Source of the DNA: Candidatus Omnitrophota bacterium
GTDB lineage: Bacteria; Omnitrophota; 4484-213
DNA: 38,660 bases
Direction of reading: 5' to 3'
NCBI GenBank assembly: GCA_003645805.1
Contig: QNCL01000003.1
Location: forward strand, 1-38,660
Both the position numbers and the translations under genes were made by a program. Positions within the stretch are counted from its first letter, which is position 1. Every line of letters starts with the position of its first letter. The notes under the pieces are model-generated. The model was not told where the DNA came from and did no database searches. It was given only the letters and a program-made list of their open reading frames with translations. This document shows, one piece after another, positions 16,363 to 26,369 of this stretch.

Positions 16363-17658
16363 ATGAGAAAAAGAAGGATATTGGTTAAGCAAGGGCGGGT
16401 GATAGACCCTAATAGCAGGAGAGATGAGATCACGGATATTCTTATCTGCGAGGAAAGGATTTGCAAGATAGAGAAGGAGATAAAGGAGAAAGAGGTTGAG
16501 GTTATCGATGCCAGAGGCAAGATTGTAATACCGGGCTTGGTAGATATCCATACTCATCTGCGCGAGCCAGGAAGAGAGGATGAGGAGAGTATCAAGAGCG
16601 GAGCAGAGGCAGGAGCAAAGGGAGGATTTACCACCCTTTGCTGTATGGCAAATACCCAACCAGTAGTAGATAATCAGGAGGTGGTAAGGTTTATTTATGA
16701 GAAGGCAAAAGAGGCAAGAATAAATATCTATCCTTTTGGAGCAGTAAGCAAAGGTTTAAAGGGAGAAGAATTGGCAGAGTTCGGAGAACTGAAGGAAGCC
16801 GGAGTAATTGGTCTTTCTGACGATGGCAGACCGATCTCAGATGCTAAACTCCTGCGCAGAGCATTAGAATATGCTCAGATGTTCTCTTTGATAATCAGTG
16901 TTCATTCCGAAGAGGAGAGGTTGAGTGAGAGAGGACAGATGAACGAAGGTTTTTTTTCTACCAAACTGGGACTTGAAGGTATCCCGGACATTGCGGAGTC
17001 TATAGCGGTCGCCCGAGATATCCAGATTGCCGAGTTTCTTCATCTCCCTTTACATTTTGCCCATATCAGCACAAGAAAGTCTGTAGATTTAATCAGGGAG
17101 GCGAAGAAAAGAGGGGTGAGGATAACCTGTGAGACAGCGCCACAATACTTTTCTCTGGAAGAAAGCCTTCTTTGTGGATTTGACACTAATCTTAAAGTAA
17201 ATCCACCCTTACGCTCAAAAGAGGATGTGGAGGCTATCAAGGAGGGATTAAGCGATGGGACAATAGATGCTATTGCCAGTGACCATGCTCCACATTCAGA
17301 GGAAGAAAAGAATCTTCCTTTTGATAAGGCACCGTTTGGAAGTATAGGTTTGGAGACTGCTTTAGCGGTAGGGATTACCGAACTGGTAGAGAAAAAGGTG
17401 TTGACGCTCTCCGGGTTGATAGAGAAGATGTCCTTAAATCCAGCAAGGATATTCAACCTTCCCGCCGGAGAATTAGATGTGGGAAAACAGGCGGATTTAG
17501 TGGTTGTGGATATGGACAGGAGATGGAAGGTGAAGAAGGAAGATATTCTTTCAAGGAGTAAGAATTCAGCATTCTTGGGAAGGGAACTGAAGGGACTGGT
17601 GATGACCACTATTTGTAAAGGAGAGGTGGTGTATACCTTTAATGGAGATAACCTATAA
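16363..17658 (+). CDS. pyrC: Dihydroorotase
   Basis: PGLVDIHTHLREPGREDEE, CCMANTQPVVDN, HISTRKSVDLI, ASDHAPHSEEEK; ATG 16363 preceded by GGGAGG. Confidence 0.93.
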   Translation: MRKRRILVKQGRVIDPNSRRDEITDILICEERICKIEKEIKEKEVEVIDARGKIVIPGLVDIHTHLREPGREDEESIKSGAEAGAKGGFTTLCCMANTQPVVDNQEVVRFIYEKAKEARINIYPFGAVSKGLKGEELAEFGELKEAGVIGLSDDGRPISDAKLLRRALEYAQMFSLIISVHSEEERLSERGQMNEGFFSTKLGLEGIPDIAESIAVARDIQIAEFLHLPLHFAHISTRKSVDLIREAKKRGVRITCETAPQYFSLEESLLCGFDTNLKVNPPLRSKEDVEAIKEGLSDGTIDAIASDHAPHSEEEKNLPFDKAPFGSIGLETALAVGITELVEKKVLTLSGLIEKMSLNPARIFNLPAGELDVGKQADLVVVDMDRRWKVKKEDILSRSKNSAFLGRELKGLVMTTICKGEVVYTFNGDNL

Positions 17659-18601
17659 TCTTATCCTGTTTCTCTTTGGGCTTTCTCTGCTTATCTTTGG
17701 TTCGGACTATCTTATTCACGCCTCCGCAAAACTCGCTTCTCTTTTCCGCCTTACTCCTTTGTTTATCGGGTTAGTGTTTATTGCCTTTGGCACTTCTCTT
17801 CCTGAGGCAGTAGTGAGTATTGTGGCAGGAATAAAAGGGCATAAGGAGGTCGCTTTAGGGAATATTCTGGGAAGTTGTATTGCCAATATTGGATTGGTTC
17901 TGGGAATATGTGCTTTTTTGTTTCCTTTGAGGATAGAGAAAGGGATCTTTAGAAGAGAAGTTCCTCTCCTGCTCTTGTGCACCTTTTTTGTCTATCTGTT
18001 AGGTGCTGATCTGGTTTTAGGGCGAGTAGACGGATTTCTTCTCCTTATATTCTTTTTCTTCTCTCTTTTTCTTCTTTATAAAGGAGCGAAGGAAGACTTC
18101 TCCTTATCTCAGATAAGCGGTTTTAAGTTTAAGCAGGTGTTTAAAAGGTTGAACTCCAGAGCGATGGTTCTCTTCTTTGCTCTTTTTTCTCTCTTTTTGG
18201 TCATCGGAGGGGCAAATTTGATGCTCAAAGCAGGTCTGCGGTTGGCGGAGGAGTTTAGGATAAGTGCTTGGGTTATTGGCATTAGCGTGTTTGCAATAAG
18301 CACCTCTCTTCCCGAATTAGCCGCTTCCTTGAGTGCTGGCTTTAGAGGGTTTCCGAGTATAGGAGTAGGGAATGTTATAGGGAGTAATATCTTTAATATC
18401 CTGTTTATTCTGGGAGTAGTGTCTTTGATAAAACCGGTTAATATTCAAGCAGGAATATGGAGATTTGACTTTCCTGTTTTGCTTTTATTTAGTTTGTTGC
18501 TATCAGTGTTTATGCGCACAGGCTATAAGATAAGCCGCGCAGAAGGCTTGCTGATGTTTTTGGGTTATCTGGTGTTTATTCTTCTCCTGATTAGAAAATG
18601 A
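17642..18601 (+). CDS. CaCA-family Na+/Ca2+ antiporter-like membrane protein
   Basis: Duplicated alpha-repeats FIAFGTSLPEAVVSI...GNILGSCIANIGLVLG and VFAISTSLPELAASL...GNVIGSNIFNILFILG; multiple TM segments. Confidence 0.92.
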   Translation: MEITYNLILFLFGLSLLIFGSDYLIHASAKLASLFRLTPLFIGLVFIAFGTSLPEAVVSIVAGIKGHKEVALGNILGSCIANIGLVLGICAFLFPLRIEKGIFRREVPLLLLCTFFVYLLGADLVLGRVDGFLLLIFFFFSLFLLYKGAKEDFSLSQISGFKFKQVFKRLNSRAMVLFFALFSLFLVIGGANLMLKAGLRLAEEFRISAWVIGISVFAISTSLPELAASLSAGFRGFPSIGVGNVIGSNIFNILFILGVVSLIKPVNIQAGIWRFDFPVLLLFSLLLSVFMRTGYKISRAEGLLMFLGYLVFILLLIRK

Positions 18602-18666
18602 GGGCGAATTATATACAAAGAAGAAAAAAGCGAGAGTAATCAACTCCAGTTTGCAGGTAAGCAGAG

Positions 18667-19893
18667 ATGTTTATTGCTGATTTTCATATTCATTCCCGAT
18701 ACAGTCGAGCAACCAGTAAAGAGATGGATGTGGAGCATCTGGTGCAGTGGGCGAGATGGAAGGGTATAAAGTTATTAGGCACAGGAGACTGGACACACCA
18801 TCTTTGGCTTGAGGAACTTAAAGCAAAGTTGGAGCCATTAAACAACGGGCTATTTATCTATAAAGGAATCTACTTTATTCTTAGCACCGAGGTGAGCAAT
18901 ATCTATTTTAAGTATGGAAAAACTCGACGAGTGCATAACCTCATTTTTGCTCCCTCTTTTAAGGTAGTGGATAAGATAAACTCTGTTTTGAGCACCTACG
19001 GAGATTTATCTGTAGATGGGCGTCCAGTTCTATCTCTTGATTGCCAGGAGATGGTGCGGATTATTCTGGATATCTGTGCAGATTGTTTTATTGTTCCTGC
19101 CCACGCCTGGACTCCTTGGTTTGGTATATTTGGTTCGCAAACCGGATTTGACAAGATTGAAGAATGCTTTGATAAACAAACACCCAATATCTATGCCTTG
19201 GAGACTGGATTATCCTCTGATCCAGCAATGAATTGGCGCTGGAGCGCTTTAGATAGATTTGCGCTGATAAGCAACTCCGATGCCCATTCTCCGGTGCGTT
19301 TAGGCAGAGAAGCAAATGCTTTTGATTGCGAATTAGACTACTATGCCATCCTTAAAGCCTTAAAGCAGAGAGATAAGAGGAGATTTTTGTTTACTATTGA
19401 GTTTTTCCCCCAAGAAGGAAAATATCATTTTGATGGCCATCGGAGTTGCAGTATCTGTTTCTCTCCTCAGCAGACCAGAGAACATAACAACCTCTGCCCT
19501 AAGTGTGGCAGGCCTTTGACGGTGGGGGTGATGAATAGAGTAGAGCAACTTGCGGATCGTCCAGAGAACTTTCAACCTGAGCAAGCAATCCCTTTCAAGA
19601 GTCTAATACCTCTGGAGGAGATCATCGCCGAAGCCTATGGGGTAGGTAAGGAGACGAGAGGGGTGCAGAGGGATTATCTTTCTTTTGTGCAGAATCTAGG
19701 GAATGAGTTTGAAATTCTATTGACTATTCCCGAGCAGATATTAAGAAGACGTTTACCCGAGCGAGTAAGTGAGGGGATAATCAGGGTAAGAGAAGGTAAG
19801 GTGGATATTAGACCAGGGTATGATGGAGAGTATGGAAAGATTACTATCTTTCCTAAAGAGAAGGAAGAAGGAAGGCAGATGAGTTTGTTTTAG
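18667..19893 (+). CDS. PHP-domain endonuclease Q (EndoQ)-like DNA repair nuclease
   Basis: FIADFHIHSRYSRATSKEM, GTGDWTHHLWLEEL, STEVSNIY, VPAHAWTPWFGIFGSQTGF, ALETGLSSDPAMN, SNSDAHSP...RLGREANAF, Cys4 CSICF...CPKCGRPL. Confidence 0.85.
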   Translation: MFIADFHIHSRYSRATSKEMDVEHLVQWARWKGIKLLGTGDWTHHLWLEELKAKLEPLNNGLFIYKGIYFILSTEVSNIYFKYGKTRRVHNLIFAPSFKVVDKINSVLSTYGDLSVDGRPVLSLDCQEMVRIILDICADCFIVPAHAWTPWFGIFGSQTGFDKIEECFDKQTPNIYALETGLSSDPAMNWRWSALDRFALISNSDAHSPVRLGREANAFDCELDYYAILKALKQRDKRRFLFTIEFFPQEGKYHFDGHRSCSICFSPQQTREHNNLCPKCGRPLTVGVMNRVEQLADRPENFQPEQAIPFKSLIPLEEIIAEAYGVGKETRGVQRDYLSFVQNLGNEFEILLTIPEQILRRRLPERVSEGIIRVREGKVDIRPGYDGEYGKITIFPKEKEEGRQMSLF

Positions 19894-19958
19894 GTTTTTA
19901 AAGAAAAATCTTCTTCGGTTTTTCATATAAAGATTTTCTAAGATCGTGAGGAGGAGCG

Positions 19959-20762
19959 ATGCCCGAACTTCCAGAGGTGGAGACCATTAGAAGGGATCTG
20001 GAGAAGGTAGTAGTGGGTAAAAGGATTAAAGAAGCGAGAATTGGCAGTGCAAAGGTGATAAAAGAACCAGATGTCAAGGATTTTGTCCAGAAGATAGCCA
20101 ATAGGCAAATAAAGGAGGTTTTTCGTCGGGGTAAGGTGCTTATCTTTGGGCTTTCTACCCAGTATTTAGTTATCCATCTGCGGATGACCGGGCAGATTAT
20201 CTATGGAGAGAGAGAAGAGGAAAGCCGAATTTCCTTCTTGCTTTCTGACGGAAGGTATCTTAACTTTCTTGATCAGCGCTTGATGGGAGAGGTGAGGTTG
20301 GTAGATAACTGGCAGGAGATTTGCTTTATTCGCCAGATGGGTCCCGAGCCTTTAGAGGAGGAGTTTACCTTAAAGAGGTTTGAAGAGATGATAAAAGGAA
20401 AGAAAAGCAAGATAAAGCCTTTGTTAATGGATCAGAGTTTTATTGCCGGTATAGGAAATCTTTATGCAGTGGAGATACTCTTCAGAGCAGGAATAAACCC
20501 TTTGCGTCCAGCAAATGACCTGTCTTTAGCAGAGATAAAGAGGCTTTTTTCCGCAATAAAAGAGGTATTAAGAGAGGGGATAGAATATCGCGGGTCGTCA
20601 GTGGATACTTATCGCGATGCTTATGGAAGAAAAGGAGGATTTGAACAGAGGCTTTGTGTATATGCCAGAGAAGGACAGCCCTGTGTTAAGTGCGCCAAGC
20701 CCATCAAAAGAGTTAATTTAGCAGGCAGAGGCACATACTTTTGTCCTCTCTGTCAGAAATAA
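19959..20762 (+). CDS. mutM: Formamidopyrimidine-DNA glycosylase
   Basis: MPELPEVETIRRDLE, IAGIGNLYAVEILFRAGI, C-terminal zinc finger CVKCAKPIKRVNLAGRGTYFCPLCQ. Confidence 0.96.
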   Translation: MPELPEVETIRRDLEKVVVGKRIKEARIGSAKVIKEPDVKDFVQKIANRQIKEVFRRGKVLIFGLSTQYLVIHLRMTGQIIYGEREEESRISFLLSDGRYLNFLDQRLMGEVRLVDNWQEICFIRQMGPEPLEEEFTLKRFEEMIKGKKSKIKPLLMDQSFIAGIGNLYAVEILFRAGINPLRPANDLSLAEIKRLFSAIKEVLREGIEYRGSSVDTYRDAYGRKGGFEQRLCVYAREGQPCVKCAKPIKRVNLAGRGTYFCPLCQK

Positions 20763-20776
20763 AGAATCTGGGCAAG

Positions 20777-21601
20777 ATGGAAGGGAGAAATCTGCTTCAC
20801 AAACTCAGGGTAGTTTCCAACCTTCGGGTAAGTCCGGGATACTTTAAGATGGTTTTGTTTGCTCCGAGGATTGCTCAAAGCGCTTACCCGGGTCAGTTTA
20901 TCTATCTTCTTGTAGAGAATACCTGCTTTCCTCTTTTAAGACGAGCGTTTAGTGTGCACAGGGTTAGAGAGGAGAAAGGAGAGATAGAGATTTTATGCAA
21001 GATAAGAGGAGAGGGAACAAAACTATTGAGTAGAAAGAGAGAGGGTGAGGAGATAGAGGCGATAGGACCTCTGGGGAGGGGATTTGAGTGTTTTTCAAGA
21101 GAGGATTATCAGGCAGTGGTGTTGGTAGGGGGAGGAGTAGGAATAGCCCCTCTGGTTTTTTTAGGAGAAAGGATAAAAAACAGGAAAGGAATGAAGGTCT
21201 TGGTTTTGATCGGAGCAAAGAGAAGAGAAGAGGTGCTGTGCGTTAAGGACTTTCAGGACTTAGGCTATAAAGTAGAGGTGGCTACCGAGGATGGTAGTCA
21301 GGGAAGAAAGGCTCTGGTGAGCGAGTTGTTAGCAGAGCATTTAGCAAACGCCGAAGTCTGTGCATACAATGTTGTTTATTCCTCCGGTCCTCTTCCGATG
21401 CTGAAAGAGGTGGCAAGGATTAGTGGGGAGTATAGACTCTCTTCTTATGTCTGTGTAGAACAGAAGATGGGTTGCGGGATAGGAGTTTGTCGTGGATGTG
21501 CAATAGGGGTTATAGATAAACAAGGAAGAAGGGGGTATAAGAGGGTATGCAGAGATGGGCCTGTATTTGAGGGAGGGGAGATAGACTGGACTTATGTATG
21601 A
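20777..21601 (+). CDS. pyrK: Dihydroorotate dehydrogenase B electron transfer subunit
   Basis: PGQFIYLLV, RRAFSVHRV, GPLGRGFE, VGGGVGIAPLVFLGE, CVEQKMGCGIGVCRGCAIGV 2Fe-2S motif; start uncertain (20741 or 20777). Confidence 0.9.
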   Translation: MEGRNLLHKLRVVSNLRVSPGYFKMVLFAPRIAQSAYPGQFIYLLVENTCFPLLRRAFSVHRVREEKGEIEILCKIRGEGTKLLSRKREGEEIEAIGPLGRGFECFSREDYQAVVLVGGGVGIAPLVFLGERIKNRKGMKVLVLIGAKRREEVLCVKDFQDLGYKVEVATEDGSQGRKALVSELLAEHLANAEVCAYNVVYSSGPLPMLKEVARISGEYRLSSYVCVEQKMGCGIGVCRGCAIGVIDKQGRRGYKRVCRDGPVFEGGEIDWTYV

Positions 21602-21613
21602 TTTATAAAGCAG

Positions 21614-22108
21614 ATGCTACATTATATAGTTGATGGTTATAATGTAATCAGACAGACAGGTTTCTTAAGCAGGAAGACCTTGCGCGGAGAGAGGGAAGGG
21701 TTGATAAGGTTTGTGGAGGAGAGGAAACCGCAGGGCAAGAATAGAATTACGATTGTTTTTGATGGCCAGAAGGATATCTGCCCGCCCCTGAAAGGTATAA
21801 AGGAAGAGAAGGTGAAGGTAGTTTTTGCTCGAGGTATCTCCGCAGATGAGAAGATAAAGAGGATGGTGGAGAAAGAAGGAGCAAAGCAGGTAGTGGTAGT
21901 TAGCGATGATAAGGAGATAAGAGTTTATGTGCGTGCATTAGGAGCAAGGGTGTTGTCGGTGAAGGAGTTTATAGAGAAGGGCGGGGAAAGAAGAGAAAGA
22001 AAGAAGGAAGGTTCGTCCTCTCAAGTGGAAAGAAAGAGATTGCCAGAAGGGATAGAGGAGATTACTTCAGAGTTAAAAAGGCTATGGCTAAAGGAGAGGG
22101 CTGTTTGA
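21614..22108 (+). CDS. YacP-like NYN domain protein (predicted RNase)
   Basis: YIVDGYNVIRQTGF, IVFDGQK, VSDDKEIRVYVRALGARVLSVKEF. Confidence 0.82.
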   Translation: MLHYIVDGYNVIRQTGFLSRKTLRGEREGLIRFVEERKPQGKNRITIVFDGQKDICPPLKGIKEEKVKVVFARGISADEKIKRMVEKEGAKQVVVVSDDKEIRVYVRALGARVLSVKEFIEKGGERRERKKEGSSSQVERKRLPEGIEEITSELKRLWLKERAV

Positions 22109-23007
22109 GCACAAGGCTGGGAGGAATAGAATTAAAGAATCCTGTATTGCTTGCCTCGGGCACCTTTGCATATGCAGAGGAGATTAGCCAGTGGGTGGAC
22201 CTGAACAGGGTGGGAGGGCTAATTACCAAGACTATTACTTTAAAACCTCGTGCAGGGAATCCTCCTCCTCGCCTTGCAGAAACCCCGTGCGGACTTCTTA
22301 ATGCGATAGGTTTAGAGAACCCGGGAATAGAGGGGTTTCTGAAGAGTAAACTGCCTTTTCTCCTCCGATTTAAGGTTCCTATCATTGTAAGCATTGCTGG
22401 AGAGGATAAACAGGAGTATGTGGAACTTGCGCGCAAACTACAGAGGGAGGGAGTAGCAGGTTTGGAATTGAATATCTCCTGTCCAAATATAGCAAGGAAG
22501 GAAGGAAGAATGATTTCCCAGGATGAGAAAGCGACCTATAGTTTGACGAGGGCGGTGCGGAGAGAAACCTCTCTTCCGCTGGTGGTAAAACTTTCTCCTA
22601 ATGTGGGAGACATATCTGCTATTGCTAAGTCTGCAGAGGAGGCAGGAGCAGATATCCTCTCGCTGGTTAATACCTTTTTAGGAATGGCTATTGATATTGA
22701 CCGCAGAAAGCCTAAGTTAGGGAATGTTATAGGAGGGTTAAGTGGACCAGCAATAAAACCTCTGGTTTTAAGAGCAGTATACGAGGTTGCTCAGGAGGTA
22801 AAGATTCCTATTATTGGAATGGGCGGAATTATGCGGTGGCAAGATGCTCTGGAGTTTATTCTTGCCGGAGCAAGTGCTGTAGCCGTGGGAACAGCCAATC
22901 TTATAAACCCTCTTTATGTAGTGGAGATTATAGAGGGATTGAAAGGTTATCTCCAGAAAGAGGGAATAGGGAATATTGAAGAGTTGCGTGCAGGATTAGA
23001 GGAATAG
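22084..23007 (+). CDS. pyrD: Dihydroorotate dehydrogenase B catalytic subunit
   Basis: NPVLLASGTFAYAEE, NAIGLENPGIEGFL, LNISCPN, VVKLSPNVGDISAIAKSAEEAGAD, GGLSGPAIKPLVLRAVYEV. Confidence 0.95.
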   Translation: MAKGEGCLSTRLGGIELKNPVLLASGTFAYAEEISQWVDLNRVGGLITKTITLKPRAGNPPPRLAETPCGLLNAIGLENPGIEGFLKSKLPFLLRFKVPIIVSIAGEDKQEYVELARKLQREGVAGLELNISCPNIARKEGRMISQDEKATYSLTRAVRRETSLPLVVKLSPNVGDISAIAKSAEEAGADILSLVNTFLGMAIDIDRRKPKLGNVIGGLSGPAIKPLVLRAVYEVAQEVKIPIIGMGGIMRWQDALEFILAGASAVAVGTANLINPLYVVEIIEGLKGYLQKEGIGNIEELRAGLEE

Positions 23008-23045
23008 AGTTGGAGAGAGGTTTTTGAGGTTAGGAAGAAGAGCAG

Positions 23046-23627
23046 ATGGAAAGGGAGAAGATTAGAAAAGGGGATAGTGTTTATGTGCGCAGTAGAGGTT
23101 GGGTCAGCAGGTTGATTGTTTTGGTTTCCACAGGAGGGAAAAGGGATAGCCGAGATTGTCCAAGCCATGAAGCGAGGGTGTTTGATATAGTGGATGGAGA
23201 GATTAAGTTGATAGAGGTGGTGTTTACGGGGAAGAGGTATATTAGTCTTGATAAGTACTTGAGCAAGAAAGGAATACGCATATGGGTCAAGAGAGATGAG
23301 TATCTTTTGGGCGAGAGAGGCGAGATAGATGAAGCGAAGGTAGAGAGTCTTTTATCTTTTCTTAAGCAGATAAAGGTAAAAGGATATGATTGGCGATTAT
23401 TTCTTGGGTTAGGAATAAGAGGGGTGCTGAGAAAGGTGTTCAGAAGTGGTTCTCGTTTTAATTGGGTGACCAGAATCTTGGATAGCAAGATAGCCTTTGT
23501 GTGTTCAGAGTTCCAGAATGCGGGAAGGAGATATATTGGGATGAATATTCCCGAGAACGAAACACCCGCTGATGATATGCGCAAGATACCCGCAAGGATG
23601 ATCACAACCTATGCTTCTGAGAAGTAA
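23046..23627 (+). CDS. Permuted NlpC/P60 (YiiX/YebB-like) papain-fold hydrolase candidate
   Basis: Early His (PSHEARVFDI) and late Cys (KIAFVCSEFQNAG), the order expected for circularly permuted NlpC/P60 proteins. Confidence 0.55.
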   Translation: MEREKIRKGDSVYVRSRGWVSRLIVLVSTGGKRDSRDCPSHEARVFDIVDGEIKLIEVVFTGKRYISLDKYLSKKGIRIWVKRDEYLLGERGEIDEAKVESLLSFLKQIKVKGYDWRLFLGLGIRGVLRKVFRSGSRFNWVTRILDSKIAFVCSEFQNAGRRYIGMNIPENETPADDMRKIPARMITTYASEK

Positions 23628-23662
23628 GTAATCAATCACAGAGAAGATGAGGAAGCAGGAGG

Positions 23663-24481
23663 ATGTTCCCTTTGAATTTAGATACTCAGAGCATTCAGAT
23701 TATGGGCATTGTTAATACCACTCCCGACTCCTTTTATGACGGGGGAAGGTTCTATGAGAAGGAGAAGGCGGTGGAACATGCTCTGCGTTTAGCCGAGGAA
23801 GGAGCAGAGATTATTGATATAGGAGGAGAATCTTCTCGTCCAGGAGCCCAGCCTGTCTCTGAGGAGGAGGAACTCAGGCGGGTGATTCCAGTGATCGAAG
23901 GTTTGCGCAGAAGATCGGGCATTCCCATCTCTGTTGATACCTACAAAAGCAAAGTAGCAGAGAAAGCGATTGAAGCAGGGGCAAACATTGTCAATGATAT
24001 CTCTGCTCTGCGAATGGATAGAAGGATGGTGGAGGTGGTGAAGAAATATAAGGTAGCAATAGTATTGATGCATATGCAAGGCACTCCTTCTACTATGCAA
24101 GTCAATCCTTCTTATGAGGATGTGTTAAAGGAGATATTTGATTTTCTGAAGGAGCGAGTAGATTTTGCTTCCCGGAATGGAATTGCTTTTGAGAGGATTA
24201 TCATTGACCCAGGGATCGGTTTTGGCAAAAGATTGGAGCACAATCTTCTAATCCTCAGACATCTGGAGAGATTTAAAGCCCTTAATAGGCCAGTGCTGAT
24301 AGGAGTGTCTCGTAAGTCCTTTATTGGTCAGATACTCAATTTACCGGAAGAGGAGAGATTAGAAGGGACAATATCTGCTATTTGCCTCTCTATTATGAAA
24401 GGAGCGAATATCTTGCGCGTGCATGATGTTAAGGAGGTCAGGAGAGCGGTAGAGGTAGCAAAAGCAATAATGGGAAGGTAA
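23663..24481 (+). CDS. folP: Dihydropteroate synthase
   Basis: QIMGIVNTTPDSFYDGG, IDIGGESSRPGAQPVSEEEE, NDISALRMD, IIDPGIGFGKRLEHN, GVSRKSFIG. Confidence 0.96.
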   Translation: MFPLNLDTQSIQIMGIVNTTPDSFYDGGRFYEKEKAVEHALRLAEEGAEIIDIGGESSRPGAQPVSEEEELRRVIPVIEGLRRRSGIPISVDTYKSKVAEKAIEAGANIVNDISALRMDRRMVEVVKKYKVAIVLMHMQGTPSTMQVNPSYEDVLKEIFDFLKERVDFASRNGIAFERIIIDPGIGFGKRLEHNLLILRHLERFKALNRPVLIGVSRKSFIGQILNLPEEERLEGTISAICLSIMKGANILRVHDVKEVRRAVEVAKAIMGR

Positions 24482-24485
24482 AAAG

Positions 24486-26369
24486 ATGTATTTCTGTTAT
24501 CCTAAAACCTTTGCTCGTCAAGAGGTCTTAGATTGGTTAAGATATCAGAAGACTTTTGTCCTTCTTGAAACAGGAAGAAAGACCTCAGAGGATTACCTTA
24601 CCTATATCTTCACCCATCCTGTTTATATCCTTTGTTGTTATAGTTCGGAGGAGGTAAGAGAGAGTTTCAGGCAGTTAGAGAGGTTTTTGGATGCCCATTA
24701 TTATTTAGCAGGATTTCTTTCCTATGAACTTGGTTATGTCTTTCAAGGTATAGGAAGGATACAGAGATGCACTTTCCCCCTTCTCTGGTTTGGTGTGTTT
24801 AGTTCCCCTATCATCTTTGACCATCGCCAGAACAGATTCTTAGACGCTAAAATGCAGAGCCCTGCCCGAGTTAGAAAGAAGGCTTACCAGATAAAAAATC
24901 TAAGGTTAAATATCAACAAAGAGTTATATCTGAGTGCTATTGAGCGAATTAAGGAGTTTCTTAGACAGGGAGAGACCTATGAAGTGAATTATACAATGAA
25001 GTATAAGTTTGACCTTAACGGTTCTGTTTATCAACTCTACTCTGATCTGCACAACTCTCAATCTGTTTCCTATAGCGGGTTTATAAAAGCAAAGGACTTT
25101 AAAATTCTCACTTTTTCTCCAGAGTTGTTTTTTAGAAAAAGAGGGAGGAGGATTACGGTCAGGCCAATGAAAGGCACTACTCCGAGAGCAGAGAGTACAA
25201 GAGCAGAGGAGATGAATAAAAGGCTGTTGTTTTCTGATGAGAAAAATAGGGCAGAAAACCTGATGATTGTGGATTTGCTGCGCAACGATCTGGGCAGGAT
25301 ATCAGAGATAGGGAGTGTGCAGGTAAAAGAGATGTTTACTGTAGAGAGGTATGAGACCCTTTTTCAGATGACCTCTACCATAGAAGGTAGATTAAGGAAG
25401 GATGTTGACTTCTATCAAATATTCGCCTCTCTTTTTCCTTCAGGTTCGGTTACCGGAGCACCTAAAATACGCACAATGGAGATTATAAAGGAACTGGAGA
25501 GGGAAAGGCGTCAGATCTACACCGGAGCAATTGGTTTTATTAAACCTTGCAGAGACGCAGTGTTTAATGTGGCTATTCGCACTATCTTGCTTCAGAAGGA
25601 AAAAGGCGAGATGGGAGTGGGAAGTGGGATTGTTTATGATTCTGAACCAGAAAAGGAATATGAGGAGTGCAGACTAAAAGCAGACTTTTTAAGCGAAGCG
25701 GGAAGGGAGTTTCAGTTGATAGAGACTATTCTTTATTCCAAAGGAAGATTTTTTCTTCTAACCCTTCATCTTCAGCGTTTAAGAGAATCAGCAGAGTTTT
25801 TTGATTTTTGCTATAATGAGAGGTGGATAAAAGAGAAACTCTACCAGATAAGAGAGAGGTTGAGGTTTGCTTTATCATATCGGGTGCGTTTACTTCTCTT
25901 CAAGAATGGAGATGTTTCTATTACCTATCAACCTATCTCTGCTCTCGGGGCAGACAAGGAAAGATTTATTGCTCTTTCCAAGGAGAGGGTGAGGTCAGAG
26001 GATATCTTTCTTTATCATAAAACCACCCGCCGTTGGCTATATGAGCGGGAGTATCAGAGATATAAACGATTAGGATTCTACGATGTAATTTTTAGAAACG
26101 AGAAGGACGAAATAACCGAAGGAGCAATCTCCAATCTTTTTGTTAAACTCAAAGGCAGATATTACACTCCTCCTCTTTCTTCCGGGGTGTTGAACGGAGT
26201 TTATCGGCGGTATCTGTTAGGGAGAAGAAAAGATATTCAGGAAAGGGTTCTGCGATGGGAGGATATAGAGAAAGCGGAGGAGGTATATCTCACCAATGCA
26301 GTGAGAGGAATGGTGAGGGTAAGGGCAGGTAGATTGACAGAGAAGGGAGGAGAGCACCGTGTTGAATAA
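24486..26369 (+). CDS. PabB-PabC fusion: aminodeoxychorismate synthase component I / 4-amino-4-deoxychorismate lyase
   Basis: TVRPMKGTTPRA (PabB-type Lys), PSGSVTGAPKIRTMEII; C-terminal class IV aminotransferase half with ITEGAISNLFVKLKGRYYTPPLSSGVLNGVYR. Confidence 0.93.
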   Translation: MYFCYPKTFARQEVLDWLRYQKTFVLLETGRKTSEDYLTYIFTHPVYILCCYSSEEVRESFRQLERFLDAHYYLAGFLSYELGYVFQGIGRIQRCTFPLLWFGVFSSPIIFDHRQNRFLDAKMQSPARVRKKAYQIKNLRLNINKELYLSAIERIKEFLRQGETYEVNYTMKYKFDLNGSVYQLYSDLHNSQSVSYSGFIKAKDFKILTFSPELFFRKRGRRITVRPMKGTTPRAESTRAEEMNKRLLFSDEKNRAENLMIVDLLRNDLGRISEIGSVQVKEMFTVERYETLFQMTSTIEGRLRKDVDFYQIFASLFPSGSVTGAPKIRTMEIIKELERERRQIYTGAIGFIKPCRDAVFNVAIRTILLQKEKGEMGVGSGIVYDSEPEKEYEECRLKADFLSEAGREFQLIETILYSKGRFFLLTLHLQRLRESAEFFDFCYNERWIKEKLYQIRERLRFALSYRVRLLLFKNGDVSITYQPISALGADKERFIALSKERVRSEDIFLYHKTTRRWLYEREYQRYKRLGFYDVIFRNEKDEITEGAISNLFVKLKGRYYTPPLSSGVLNGVYRRYLLGRRKDIQERVLRWEDIEKAEEVYLTNAVRGMVRVRAGRLTEKGGEHRVE

